Program-made: the position numbers and the translations under genes | In this document: positions 1-7,176 of the stretch, in pieces | Numbering within the stretch: position 1 is the first letter of the stretch | Layout of the letters: each line of letters opens with the position of its first letter | Assembly: GCA_025934615.1 (NCBI GenBank) | Contig: JAICXS010000032.1 | Coordinates: 1 to 10,472 of the forward strand | Length of the DNA stretch: 10,472 nt | Reading direction: 5' to 3' | Origin: Nitrospiraceae bacterium | GTDB lineage: Bacteria > Nitrospirota > Nitrospiria > Nitrospirales > Nitrospiraceae | The notes under the pieces: generated by a model | Seen by the model: only the letters and a program-made list of their open reading frames with translations | What the model was told of the DNA's origin: nothing | Database searches by the model: none

Positions 1-87
1 CGCATCGTGAAGGACCTGGAAAGGCTCTACGAGCAGTGCCTCGAGACAGAACGGCCGTCCGTGAGGAGTGTGCAGTGCGTGGGCTAA
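1..87 (+). CDS. C-terminal end of a probable glycosyltransferase (partial)
   Basis: Reading frame 1 is open from the window edge to a TAA at 85-87. It encodes 28 residues beginning RIVKDLERLYEQCLE. An amphipathic helix of this type (basic residue, then D-L-x-x-L-Y-x-x-x-L) is typical of the extreme C-terminus of family-4 glycosyltransferases, so I infer the end of a sugar transferase acting at the inner membrane face. The catalytic domains lie outside the window and cannot be checked. The last 13 bases overlap the preferred start of the FemAB-like gene, which suggests one operon. Another protein ending in a similar helix cannot be excluded. Confidence 0.5.
   Translation, partial: RIVKDLERLYEQCLETERPSVRSVQCVG
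63..68 (+). promoter_or_regulatory. Ribosome binding site that sets the FemAB start
   Basis: GAGGAG lies 6 bases before the GTG at 75. The more upstream GTG at 36 has no comparable site, so the start at 75 is preferred. The site lies inside the end of the upstream gene. Confidence 0.6.
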
Positions 88-1262
88 GGGCTGGCAGTTC
101 GCAAGCGCGTGCGACGGAAGGAGCGGCTGTATATCGAGTCGATCGTCCGAGCGGAGACGACTGGAACCGATTCGTGACGGCCCAGCCTGGGGCCACGATT
201 TACCAATCATACGAGTGGGGCGAAATTCGGCGCTCCCATGGATGGGAGCCGCACTATATCGCGCTGGCCCGGGACGGAGAGTGGATCGGGGCGGCACTCG
301 TGTTGACGAAGCGGCTGCCGGGCGCACTCGGCACGATACTCTATTCCCCGCGCGGTCCCGTCATGACTGGATGGGATGCGGCGGTGCCGGCACTTGTGGA
401 TGCGGTCAGTCTCCTCGCTCGTCAACGTGGAGCGATATTTTGGCGGATCGAGCCTCCCGTTCAGGATGACGATCTATCGGTTACCGATTACGTGATGCAG
501 GCCGGCTTTGTGCCGGTGAATCAAGAATGGTCCTACTGGAATCGGCCGAAATATGAGATGAAGCTCAACATCGCACCGGGAGAGGCGGCCGTCTTTTCCG
601 GATTAGGGACCAAGATACGTACGAAAGTGCGTCATGCTTCGAAACGCGGTGTCGTCGTTGAGGAAGGATGCACCGAACAGGACATGGAAAGCTTCTATCG
701 GCTGCTGAAGAATACAGGTGAGAAAAAACGGATTCCTGTCCGTGGATTGGATTATTTTCACTCCCTCTATCGAACGTTCATTAAATCGGGTATGGCCCGT
801 CTCGTGTTGGCACGCAAAGAGGGCACCCCTGTGGCGGGAGGTATGACGGTACGATATGGGACCACGGCGACGTTGCTCTATTTAAGTAACGATTATTCGA
901 TGCAGCGAGCCGGATGGGCGGTGCAGTGGGAGATGCTGCGATGGGCGATGACTCAAGGATGCACCACCTATGATTTCGGCGGTACGGGAACCGGTTATCC
1001 GCCTCAAGAGACCGACAAGGGCTATGGAGTTTATCAATTCAAGCACAGTTTTGGCGCGCACATCGTCAAGTGGTACGGCTGCGCCGATTATGTCTTTCGA
1101 CCAATATCCTATAGAGCCTTTCGGCTCATCGAACAGCGGCTTCCCTACGGAGAACGGCTCTTGATCGAGTGGCCGAAGCAAATCCTACATCGATGGCGGT
1201 CCCGTGCCACACAGGCTCGTCCGTCCTCGGCTGTGCCGGAGCATAAGGCCTCAGAGGACTGA
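75..1262 (+). CDS. FemAB-family aminoacyltransferase-like protein
   Basis: The product (395 residues) resembles the FemA/FemB/FemX family, whose members carry two GNAT-like folds and transfer amino acids from aminoacyl-tRNA to lipid-linked peptidoglycan precursors; many Gram-negative homologues sit in exopolysaccharide clusters and have untested substrates. Visible family signatures are YQSYEWGEIRRSHGWEPHYIAL near residues 43-64, LYSPRGPV near 89-96, the basic segment TKIRTKVRHASKRGV near 179-193, and the C-terminal block YDFGGTGTGYP near 299-309 followed by GVYQFKHSFG near 318-327. There is no signal peptide, so it is probably cytoplasmic. The start is the GTG at 75, chosen for its GAGGAG site; a GTG at 36 would add 13 residues unlike the family. 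It overlaps the preceding glycosyltransferase end by 13 bases. The family is clear; the substrate is not. Confidence 0.85.
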   Translation: MRGLRAGSSQARATEGAAVYRVDRPSGDDWNRFVTAQPGATIYQSYEWGEIRRSHGWEPHYIALARDGEWIGAALVLTKRLPGALGTILYSPRGPVMTGWDAAVPALVDAVSLLARQRGAIFWRIEPPVQDDDLSVTDYVMQAGFVPVNQEWSYWNRPKYEMKLNIAPGEAAVFSGLGTKIRTKVRHASKRGVVVEEGCTEQDMESFYRLLKNTGEKKRIPVRGLDYFHSLYRTFIKSGMARLVLARKEGTPVAGGMTVRYGTTATLLYLSNDYSMQRAGWAVQWEMLRWAMTQGCTTYDFGGTGTGYPPQETDKGYGVYQFKHSFGAHIVKWYGCADYVFRPISYRAFRLIEQRLPYGERLLIEWPKQILHRWRSRATQARPSSAVPEHKASED

Positions 1263-1394
1263 AAGCTGCTGTTCGTCACCGGCACGCTGCCCGATCTCTA
1301 TCAGGCACGGCTGTCGGCCCAACACGGTTCCTTTACAGACTTAAGTACCGCATCGAGTGGCGCGGCTAACACATCCACAAAATCCTTATCCTGA
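1263..1394 (+). pseudogene. Possible decayed start of a glycosyltransferase-like gene
   Basis: Directly after the FemAB stop codon the same frame stays open for 43 codons and begins KLLFVTGTLPDLYQARL, then reaches TGA at 1392-1394. The first ten residues look like the N-terminal beta strand and loop of a GT-B glycosyltransferase. No start codon is in frame: the junction reads CTGAAAGCTG, where ATGAAGCTG would give an operon-style stop/start overlap. I infer a remnant of a former downstream gene, but chance is a real alternative for so short a stretch. Confidence 0.2.
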
Positions 1395-1477
1395 TGAGAA
1401 TGGCTGCTGAAAACCGGCATAGGGGCACCATTCCTTGACTCAATATTTGGCCGGAAGTAACTCCTCAGTAGAGCTGG

Positions 1478-1497
1478 TAGCGATCCTTGGCTCGCTA
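1478..1497. terminator. Short inverted repeat between convergent genes
   Basis: TAGCGA (1478-1483) and TCGCTA (1492-1497) form a 6-bp stem with an 8-base loop. It lies just past the stop of the minus-strand AlbA_2 gene, between two convergent genes, where a terminator is expected. There is no T-run on either side, so intrinsic termination is uncertain. Confidence 0.25.
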
Positions 1498-1507
1498 GGC
1501 AAGTTCA

Positions 1508-2423
1508 TTAGTTCATCTTCGTCATGATATAGATCGATAATACGTTCGGCTGGGCGACGGGAGATACATCAAAGGACTTGGCTATCCCCGAACCGATTTC
1601 GAGTGCCAGATGACAGTTCACTCTCATGGTCTGGAACAAAGTTGCAAGCTGCTCCTGCATTGGCAGGGCTGTACTGAGCTGAAACCCCACGTCGATAACT
1701 TCCTGCAGTTGTCTTTCTGGTAGGATAGTGTCATCCAGCCTGATACATGAGGATTTCCCTTTTTTTATTGGATAATTTTGTCTGTAAAAAAAGCAGTCCT
1801 TCTGGCACCCTTCAGCTCCTTGGAAACTCTTGATTTGAAGCCCCCATTTGTGAGCGGCAATCTGCCCCACGTTCTTCGCATTTATAGGCATTGATCGGCC
1901 GAACCTCCGTCAATTCAAAGTCCAGTACAGGCCTCAGGCGCTGACGGCGTTGCTCCAGGTAAGAATGTTTCGCGGGCACCGATCGTCCTCCAGCGCGGCA
2001 GTAGTAAACACAATCGTTCGCTTGACGGATTTCAAGGCTGTCCTCGACGTCGATGGCGATGACCTCACGGCCCTTGGGGATGTTCGACTTTGCGGACTTT
2101 TCGACGTTGTGAATTCGGAACTCATGAAGGGTAGGCTCGACGAGATTCGGAATCTGTTGCTCAAGCCAGTCTCGTGTGGAAGTCGAGCCAACGTGATTAG
2201 GGACTCCGTCGAGAGTCCCGTCATCGGTCACCCCGAGCACCAGATGGCCGCCTTCGGTATTGGAAAATGCTGAGAGTGCTTTGGAAACAGTACGGATGAT
2301 GGCGTCTTTGTTCGAGGCTGGGTTCTCCCCAAAGAGCCGGCCGCTTTTTCGATCAAAATAGTCGTGTTCGCCATGTGGTAAGGCAAAGATATCGGGTTCT
2401 GTCCATCGTTCACGCCTGCGCAT
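1508..2423 (-). pseudogene. AlbA_2/Schlafen-type putative DNA-binding protein, frameshifted
   Basis: The N-terminal part (about 180 residues from the ATG at 2423) carries an AlbA_2 domain: HDYFDRKSGRLF near residues 20-31, then the signature AFSNTEGGHLVLGVTDDG near 52-69. Domains of this type bind nucleic acid and occur in regulators, defence proteins and orphan proteins. After VRPINAYK the frame soon loses sense and stops at 1812. The overlapping frame then gives a credible continuation, NVGQIAAHKWGLQIKSF, and later RLDDTILPERQLQEV, to a TAA at 1508-1510. The length from start to stop is 916 bases, one more than a multiple of three, which fits a single-base insertion between about 1870 and 1892. 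Unbroken, the product would have about 304 residues. The ATG at 2423 is chosen because AGGAGG lies 8 bases upstream; an open stretch up to 2552 looks non-coding. A sequencing error is possible. The function is not known. Confidence 0.75.
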
Positions 2424-2431
2424 TGGACCAT

Positions 2432-2437
2432 CCTCCT
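2432..2437 (-). promoter_or_regulatory. Ribosome binding site of the AlbA_2 gene
   Basis: On the minus strand AGGAGG is followed by 8 bases and the ATG at 2423. An ATG touching the site (2429-2431) is in another frame and too close to be used. This is a near-perfect Shine-Dalgarno and fixes the start. Confidence 0.7.
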
Positions 2438-2579
2438 GAAAAACAGCCGGATTCCGAAGTCCCTGAGAGTTTGTCTGCCGCTTTGACAGCAAGGGTAGCA
2501 TCACCACATGAGGTACGCGGGATATCCCAGAAATTCTAGGCACCTGTTCCATCTGGTGGAGACCGAACTATAAGGCAAA

Positions 2580-2608
2580 ACCCTATCAAACCCTCATTGT
2601 AGCGTCAA
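2580..2608 (-). promoter_or_regulatory. Possible sigma-70-type promoter of the AlbA_2 gene
   Basis: Minus strand: TTGACG (2608-2603) is separated by 17 bases from TAGGGT (2585-2580). The -35 box is good and the -10 box matches only 3 of 6. It would give a leader of about 150 bases before the start at 2423. Confidence 0.3.
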
Positions 2609-2635
2609 ATATATCGTTTTGTAAGTTATGGAGCC

Positions 2636-2800
2636 ATGAAGTCAGAGAGGAAGCAGGAACCGGAATTGGTAGAAGCGCCGGAGACGCCGCAAGCCCTTAC
2701 TTCAATTCCAACGGGACCCGGAAACGGAAAATCATGTGAGGGAGGAATTGAGGGCCTATGAGCAGCCGAATCCTAAGCTACGGAAACGCCAAGAAGTTTT
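2636..2800 (+). other. Small ORF or ORF remnant beside the tRNA
   Basis: An ATG at 2636 opens 41 codons (MKSERKQEPELVEAPETP...) ending at TGA 2759-2761. The +1 frame carries an equally protein-like, charged stretch that includes HVREELRAYEQPNPKLRKRQ and runs into the tRNA. One reading is a small gene broken by a frameshift near 2690. The ATG has only GGAG two bases upstream, too close for a good ribosome site. I do not recognise either peptide, and both may be chance. Confidence 0.2.
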
Positions 2801-2876
2801 TGGTGGCGGTGCCCCGGATTGAACGGGGGACCCGCGGCTTATGAGTCCGCTGCTCTACCAACTGAGCTACACCGCC
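2801..2876 (-). tRNA. tRNA with anticodon CAT, probably elongator tRNA-Met
   Basis: The minus strand folds as a complete 76-base cloverleaf: acceptor GGCGGTG/CACCGCC with discriminator A and an encoded CCA end, D-stem GCTC/GAGC, anticodon stem GCGGA/GCCGC around loop CTCATAA, variable loop GGGTC, and T-stem CCCCG/CGGGG with loop TTCAATC. The anticodon is CAT. A paired G1-C72 argues against initiator tRNA, which has a mismatch there. The overall sequence resembles elongator Met more than the CAT-anticodon tRNA-Ile2, but identity cannot be proved by eye. The last pair of the anticodon stem is an A31-G39 mismatch. Confidence 0.95.
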
Positions 2877-2899
2877 ACGCGTCGTCGTTTGGGATGACT

Positions 2900-2929
2900 C
2901 TTATACCATTCTGAAAAGCTTGCCGTAAA
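2900..2929 (-). promoter_or_regulatory. Likely sigma-70-type promoter of the tRNA
   Basis: Minus strand: TTTACG (2929-2924), 18-base spacer, TATAAG (2905-2900). Transcription would begin about 15-20 bases before the tRNA 5' end at 2876, a normal precursor leader. Both boxes are reasonable matches (4 of 6 and 5 of 6). Confidence 0.5.
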
Positions 2930-3092
2930 GATCATCAATCGGCAGGCGTCATGAGATTTCTCTCCTCTTTATCGCAGCGGCAGGAGCTTTCGTGGGCAGA
3001 CCGTTTCTCAACGAGGTATGGCCGACGATGAATCGTCGAAACTATCTATTGGTGGGATCGGCTGTGAACAAGGCGGAAGAAAACGGATGAGA

Positions 3093-3344
3093 CTATCCGA
3101 GTTGGATCAAGCGGTCCTGAATGGCAGCCTTTAAAAGCTGAGCCGTATTGCTGACCCGAACTTTCTTCATCATGGTGGCACGGTGCGCTTCGACGGTTTT
3201 GACGCTGATTTTGAGACGGGTCGCAATTTCTCGATTCTTCAACCCTGACCAAATAAGTCCGAGGATTTGCTGCTCGCGTGGGGTCAAGTCTTCAGGCCGA
3301 CGGCGGGAGTCGCCTCGCGCACTGGATAGTTCTTGGCGTCGCAT
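3093..3344 (-). CDS. Stand-alone LuxR-type helix-turn-helix DNA-binding protein
   Basis: The 83-residue product is little more than a LuxR/GerE C-terminal domain: LTPREQQILGLIWSGLKNREIATRL at about residues 20-44 and SVKTVEAHRATMMKKVRVSN at about 47-66, followed by a last helix. These match the four-helix fold in which the third helix enters the major groove. No receiver or ligand-binding domain precedes it: an in-frame TAA sits one codon before the ATG at 3342-3344, so the protein cannot start further upstream. The N-terminal 19 residues are basic and probably disordered. No strong Shine-Dalgarno is visible. It is transcribed away from the receiver-HDOD gene, about 320 bases off, and may regulate that unit or itself; this is inference. 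It could also be a remnant of a two-domain response regulator. Confidence 0.8.
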   Translation of the reverse strand: MRRQELSSARGDSRRRPEDLTPREQQILGLIWSGLKNREIATRLKISVKTVEAHRATMMKKVRVSNTAQLLKAAIQDRLIQLG

Positions 3345-3664
3345 GCGTTACTTGTATATGGTACCGCCTCTCACGACTATCAGAGAAAAGCGCATTGTTG
3401 CGTGAGAAACATTAGTAATAGTCACGGGAGGGATACTTACGAGAGTACCCGGCCTCGCTTATGTCTTAGAGGGGGGCATAAAGGCAGACTGACGGAACGG
3501 TGTCTGTCCACTTCTTATGATGTGATAGGAATGCCGAATGGGCTGAAATGGTTAAGTCCATCGGGTTCTGTGCCGATAAAGGTCGTATCTGCATTTCCCG
3601 GCGCTTGTCTGCGGCGCCGTTCCGCCCATGGTGACATAAGACAACCTCATTGCATAGGTCACGC
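3345..3664. other. Divergent intergenic region, probable promoters
   Basis: These 320 bases separate the LuxR-type gene (-) from the receiver-HDOD gene (+) and must hold promoters for both. I cannot place convincing -35/-10 pairs. A GC-rich inverted repeat, GGCGC with GCGCC around a 9-base loop, lies near 3600-3618. No convincing gene is present. Confidence 0.35.
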
Positions 3665-4870
3665 GTGAAAACAATTGTACTCGTTGACGATGACCCGAAG
3701 ATGGGTGAACGCTTGTCCCGCCTCCTGAAACCGCTGGAATCGGAATGGAAGATGGTGAACGTCGGGAGCGGTCAGGAGGCGCTGACAACGCTGGCCGCTC
3801 AGCAGTGTGATCTGATCATGACGGATCTGCGCATGCCGGGGAAGGACGGCGTACAGCTTTTGGAAGAAGTGAAAAAAGGATACCCTCATGTCGTGCGGAT
3901 TCTGCTTACCGAGCCATCGGATCAAGAGGCGGCGCTGGGCCCGGCCGGTTCGGTTCATCAGTGTCTGCCGAAATCGAGTCCGCTCAAGGTGTTTCAATCG
4001 ACGGTCACGCGCGCGTGTGCGATTCAGGACCTGTTGAGCAATGCAGTCCTACTTAAGCTGGTTTCCGGCATGCACACGTTGCCGAGCCTGCCGACCTTGT
4101 ATCGAGAAGTGATGCAAGAATTGCAATCGCCGGATGCGTCAATCGACAAGATCGGACAGATTATCGCCAAGGACCCGGGCATGCTGACCAAGATGCTTCA
4201 GGTCGTCAATTCACCCTTTTACGGTCTGTCGCGGCGCATCTCCAGCGCGACCCAAGCGGTTGCATTATTGGGTCTCGAGACAATTAAGTCTCTGGTTCTC
4301 TCCATGAAGGTCTTTTCCCAATTTGAATCCTCGGCCCAGACGTTCTTTTCCCTCGACATTCTCTGGAATCATGGGATGATCACAGGCCGCTATGCGCGTA
4401 TGATTGCCAAAGAACAAGGGGCGGGGGCCCGCAGCATGGAAGAAGATGCGTTTACCGCCGGTCTGCTGCACGACGTCGGCTTGCTCGTTTTGGCCACGAA
4501 TACTCCGGACCAATACACTGAGACGTTGGCCTTGATGAATCAAGGGATCGCCGAATGGGAAGCCGAACGCCAAGTGCTGGGCGCGACCCACGCTGAGGTC
4601 GGAGGATATTTACTCGGAACGTGGGGACTCAGCGATCCGATTGTGGAAGCCGTGGCCTTTCATCACGATCCGGGACGCTCGGCCGGTCACACGTTCAGTC
4701 CATTAGCCGCCGTCCATATCGCCAATGTTCTCGAAGAGCAAGCGGCAAGCATCGATGGACCATCCATTGTAGCGGATATGGATTATCTTCGTGCGTGTGG
4801 ACTCGAGCCCGACATGTCGAAGTGGGACACGCTCTGCCGCGGGGAGCCGAAGCGAGACGGCGGACGGTGA
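3665..4870 (+). CDS. Response regulator with receiver and HDOD domains
   Basis: The product (401 residues) joins an N-terminal phospho-receiver to an HDOD output domain. In the receiver (about 1-115) all key residues are visible: D8/D9 in VLVDDD, phospho-acceptor D54 in MTDLRMPG, T82, and K103 in LPKSS. The HDOD domain (about 130-335) shows LPSLPTLYREVM near 139-150, KDPGMLTKMLQVVNSPFYG near 169-187, AVALLGLETIKSLVLS near 198-213 and TAGLLHDVGLLVL near 264-276. HDOD domains resemble HD phosphohydrolases but usually act as signalling scaffolds; here an H269-D270 pair survives, yet the full metal-binding set is not evident. The GTG at 3665 is chosen because the receiver begins there as in related proteins, with a weak AGGT 5 bases upstream; a TTG at 3650 would add five residues. 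It overlaps the next gene by 4 bases (GTGA). The partner sensor kinase is not in the window. Confidence 0.9.
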   Translation: MKTIVLVDDDPKMGERLSRLLKPLESEWKMVNVGSGQEALTTLAAQQCDLIMTDLRMPGKDGVQLLEEVKKGYPHVVRILLTEPSDQEAALGPAGSVHQCLPKSSPLKVFQSTVTRACAIQDLLSNAVLLKLVSGMHTLPSLPTLYREVMQELQSPDASIDKIGQIIAKDPGMLTKMLQVVNSPFYGLSRRISSATQAVALLGLETIKSLVLSMKVFSQFESSAQTFFSLDILWNHGMITGRYARMIAKEQGAGARSMEEDAFTAGLLHDVGLLVLATNTPDQYTETLALMNQGIAEWEAERQVLGATHAEVGGYLLGTWGLSDPIVEAVAFHHDPGRSAGHTFSPLAAVHIANVLEEQAASIDGPSIVADMDYLRACGLEPDMSKWDTLCRGEPKRDGGR

Positions 4871-6726
4871 AGAGCCGACTCCAACATATTGAGCTTGGCC
4901 TCGCCTGTCTCGTGATGATTATCCCTGCATGCAGCGAAGTCCCAACACACTCTGCTCCTTCATCGCCGATTCCGTTGTCTTCCCCGCCTCATTCCCGCAT
5001 TCAACTTCCTACGCCCACCGTGCTCTCCATCTTCTCCTTCGAGGATCGAACGGGAAGGCCGGACCTCGCGTGGCTGCGTACCGGCATGGTGGATATGCTG
5101 ATCGCTGAATTGGCAAATAATCCCTCGCTGATCATCGTCCAGCGAGAGCGGGTCGACGAAATTATTCGGGAGCAGGCCTTTCAATTGTCCGGCCGCGTGA
5201 CTGATGAGTCCACGGTCAAAATCGGCCGGCTGATCGGGGCGAACGTATTGGTAATTGGCCGCATGATCGTGGCGGATGGCGTACTTCGGCTGAACGCGCA
5301 ATTGATCGGGGTCGAACAAGGAACGGTCTTGGGAGCCGTCTCAGCAGACGGGCGCCTCGATGATGTGGCGACCGTGGCTCGGCTCCTGGTGGCGAGGCTG
5401 CAGGCGTTGTTTTTAGCCCCTGTCGGAGATGCCGTCACTATGCCGCGAGCTGGTCCCCAGATCCTTCAAACGGCAAAAGCGGACCATAATGGCGAGCAGT
5501 TATCGAGAGAGGGTAAGCTATTCGAGGCGCTTGAAGAATACGAACGCGCGCTGGCATTGAATCCGAACAATACGATCGTGCAGAGCCATATTGCGCGAAC
5601 GTTGGAACGCCTCCCGCCCGGGGCATGGCGGAACCCAGGACAGAGTCACGCGGATGGGCCTGTGCTGAATCGGATCGTGGAGCGATTGGCGATGGCGCTT
5701 GAGATGGACGTCGGCCGACCTTCTCCCGAGGCAAGAGAAGGAGGACGAAGCGGCTTGCGTATCCCCGTGCACATTCGGTTGTCGGCACCCGTCATTGATC
5801 AAGCGCTTGCGGCGTTGGCGGAGATCGGTGGGATCGTTCTTCAGCCGTCGGATTCTGATGCTTCGGTGGTCGTACAGTTTTCTCGGCATCCCGAGTTGAT
5901 CGAGGCGTTGGCTCGTGAGAAACCATTCACGCGCCGTCTGTACCTGCGTTTGCTGTCTGAGGAAGGCCGAACCATTGCCGTCTATTCAAACTTTCGCGAG
6001 TGGGCGCTCTCCAACTGGATTGCGCTCGATGGTTCGACCATCCGCATCAAGCGTACGTTTGTTCTGCCGTCGGAAGCCAGGTTTGGGGAGTTGACGCCGG
6101 ATCAGACGGCTGCCATCGCCTCCATGAGAGTCACACTCGATCGTGTTTCCCAGGAACGTGCGACGGTCCGGCTTGACATTCAAAAAGCGATCGATCAGCC
6201 GAACGAGCGAGAGTCCCGAGCGCCGTTATCCGAGAGCCGTTCGGAGCGTCACCAACGAGAGACGGAGCAGGATAAGGCGATGTCGGATCGCGTGTCGCCG
6301 CTCCGGGGCTTGATGGAGGCGGCGTGGTTTCCTCCGGTAACGGCCCGACCCTGGAGCGTTGGATATATGACAAGCAGTGTACGCTCGTCTGTGGTGATAG
6401 TTAGTCTTGATCCTGCGAACGAGCACATCCGGCAGGAGCCACGGCTCCTGCGGCCATCAGGAGACCAGGAGTTCGATCGGGCTGCGCTGGCGGCCGCTCG
6501 CAAGGGATTGCAACAGTGGCTGTCGGCAAAGGGATTCGAATCATTCGCGCGGACTTCTCCTCCGCCGGCTGAAGAAGTCGGACATGCCGAAGATAGGCTG
6601 CCGTCATTCAAGGTCCGCGCGCAATTTCAATTACACCAAGTGGTGCCGGCCCTCAACCTTATTGCGCCGCGCGCCCTGGATGTCCCTATCACGCCGCTCC
6701 ATCCGCCTTCCACTCTCAATCAATAA
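4867..6726 (+). CDS. Large lipoprotein with CsgG/FlgO-like, TPR and TonB-like segments
   Basis: The product (619 residues) starts with a lipoprotein signal: a basic start, hydrophobic LGLACLVMIIP, and a lipobox ending at C22 (I-P-A-C). A low-complexity Pro/Ser linker (about 30-50) follows. Residues about 51-185 resemble the CsgG/FlgO/TolB-N type of envelope domain: LSIFSFEDRTGRPDLAWL, MVDMLIAELANN, IIVQRERVDEII, then GRLIGANVLVIGRM. A single TPR-like repeat lies near 204-240 (GKLFEALEEYERALALNPNN). Residues about 298-440 form a mixed alpha/beta region I cannot name. A charged linker leads to about 505-555, where RLLRPSGDQEFDRAALAAAR looks like the TonB C-terminal motif. The GTG at 4867 overlaps the upstream stop as GTGA, so translation is probably coupled; longer in-frame readings lie within the HDOD gene and would bury the lipobox. 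It probably sits in the periplasm or at the outer membrane. The exact role is unknown. Confidence 0.8.
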   Translation: MKSRLQHIELGLACLVMIIPACSEVPTHSAPSSPIPLSSPPHSRIQLPTPTVLSIFSFEDRTGRPDLAWLRTGMVDMLIAELANNPSLIIVQRERVDEIIREQAFQLSGRVTDESTVKIGRLIGANVLVIGRMIVADGVLRLNAQLIGVEQGTVLGAVSADGRLDDVATVARLLVARLQALFLAPVGDAVTMPRAGPQILQTAKADHNGEQLSREGKLFEALEEYERALALNPNNTIVQSHIARTLERLPPGAWRNPGQSHADGPVLNRIVERLAMALEMDVGRPSPEAREGGRSGLRIPVHIRLSAPVIDQALAALAEIGGIVLQPSDSDASVVVQFSRHPELIEALAREKPFTRRLYLRLLSEEGRTIAVYSNFREWALSNWIALDGSTIRIKRTFVLPSEARFGELTPDQTAAIASMRVTLDRVSQERATVRLDIQKAIDQPNERESRAPLSESRSERHQRETEQDKAMSDRVSPLRGLMEAAWFPPVTARPWSVGYMTSSVRSSVVIVSLDPANEHIRQEPRLLRPSGDQEFDRAALAAARKGLQQWLSAKGFESFARTSPPPAEEVGHAEDRLPSFKVRAQFQLHQVVPALNLIAPRALDVPITPLHPPSTLNQ

Positions 6727-7176
6727 CCGAACGACGCAGCAGCGCTGTCATAGTTTGTATTCTTCAGCGCTCTCAGCGCACGCCGGGTAATCACGCTCAC
6801 CGCGCATAGGAATGGATGATGGTTGCCGTAGTTAAAAAGCGGCCGCTGATCAAAATGACGGGCGTGTCCGGCCGTATTGCGTGACACTCATCTGTTGAAA
6901 ACGGTCCTCAATGAGGGGAAGTCAGGCCTACAGGAAGGTGGAACAACAAATAGACTTACAATGCGGGCTCCAGTGCTTACAACACACTCTCTGTTAAGGA
7001 TGGTTTGTGTCAGCTTACATGAAGTGCTAAGGCCTTGATATGGTAAACCGTATAGCGACATGTTTTGATGAGTGTAGAGAGTGGTAGCGAATCAAACAGA
7101 ATCTTTATGAATGCCTTGGCCGACGGCGGTCATGGTTACGCTGACCGGATTGGAGTCCATAAAAGGGGTTTCTTCT
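6727..7176 (+). other. Intergenic region with CAGCGC repeats
   Basis: These 450 bases follow the lipoprotein gene and precede the small exported-protein gene on the same strand. CAGCGC occurs at 6740, 6765 and 6774; since AGCGCT is self-complementary, the first two copies (AGCGCT at 6741 and 6766) can pair around a 19-base loop and might act as a weak terminator, though no T-run follows. The far end must hold the promoter of the next gene; I could not place one with confidence. Small reading frames here have no ribosome sites or recognisable products. Confidence 0.3.

Noticed and set aside
3650..3664. TTG start five codons upstream of the receiver-HDOD protein
   Set aside because: The receiver fold begins at VKTIVLVDDD; GTG at 3665 matches the usual start and has a ribosome site at a plausible distance.
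4621..4866. N-terminal extension of the lipoprotein gene by 82 codons
   Set aside because: It lies in the coding region of the HDOD gene in another frame and would place the lipobox in the middle of the protein.
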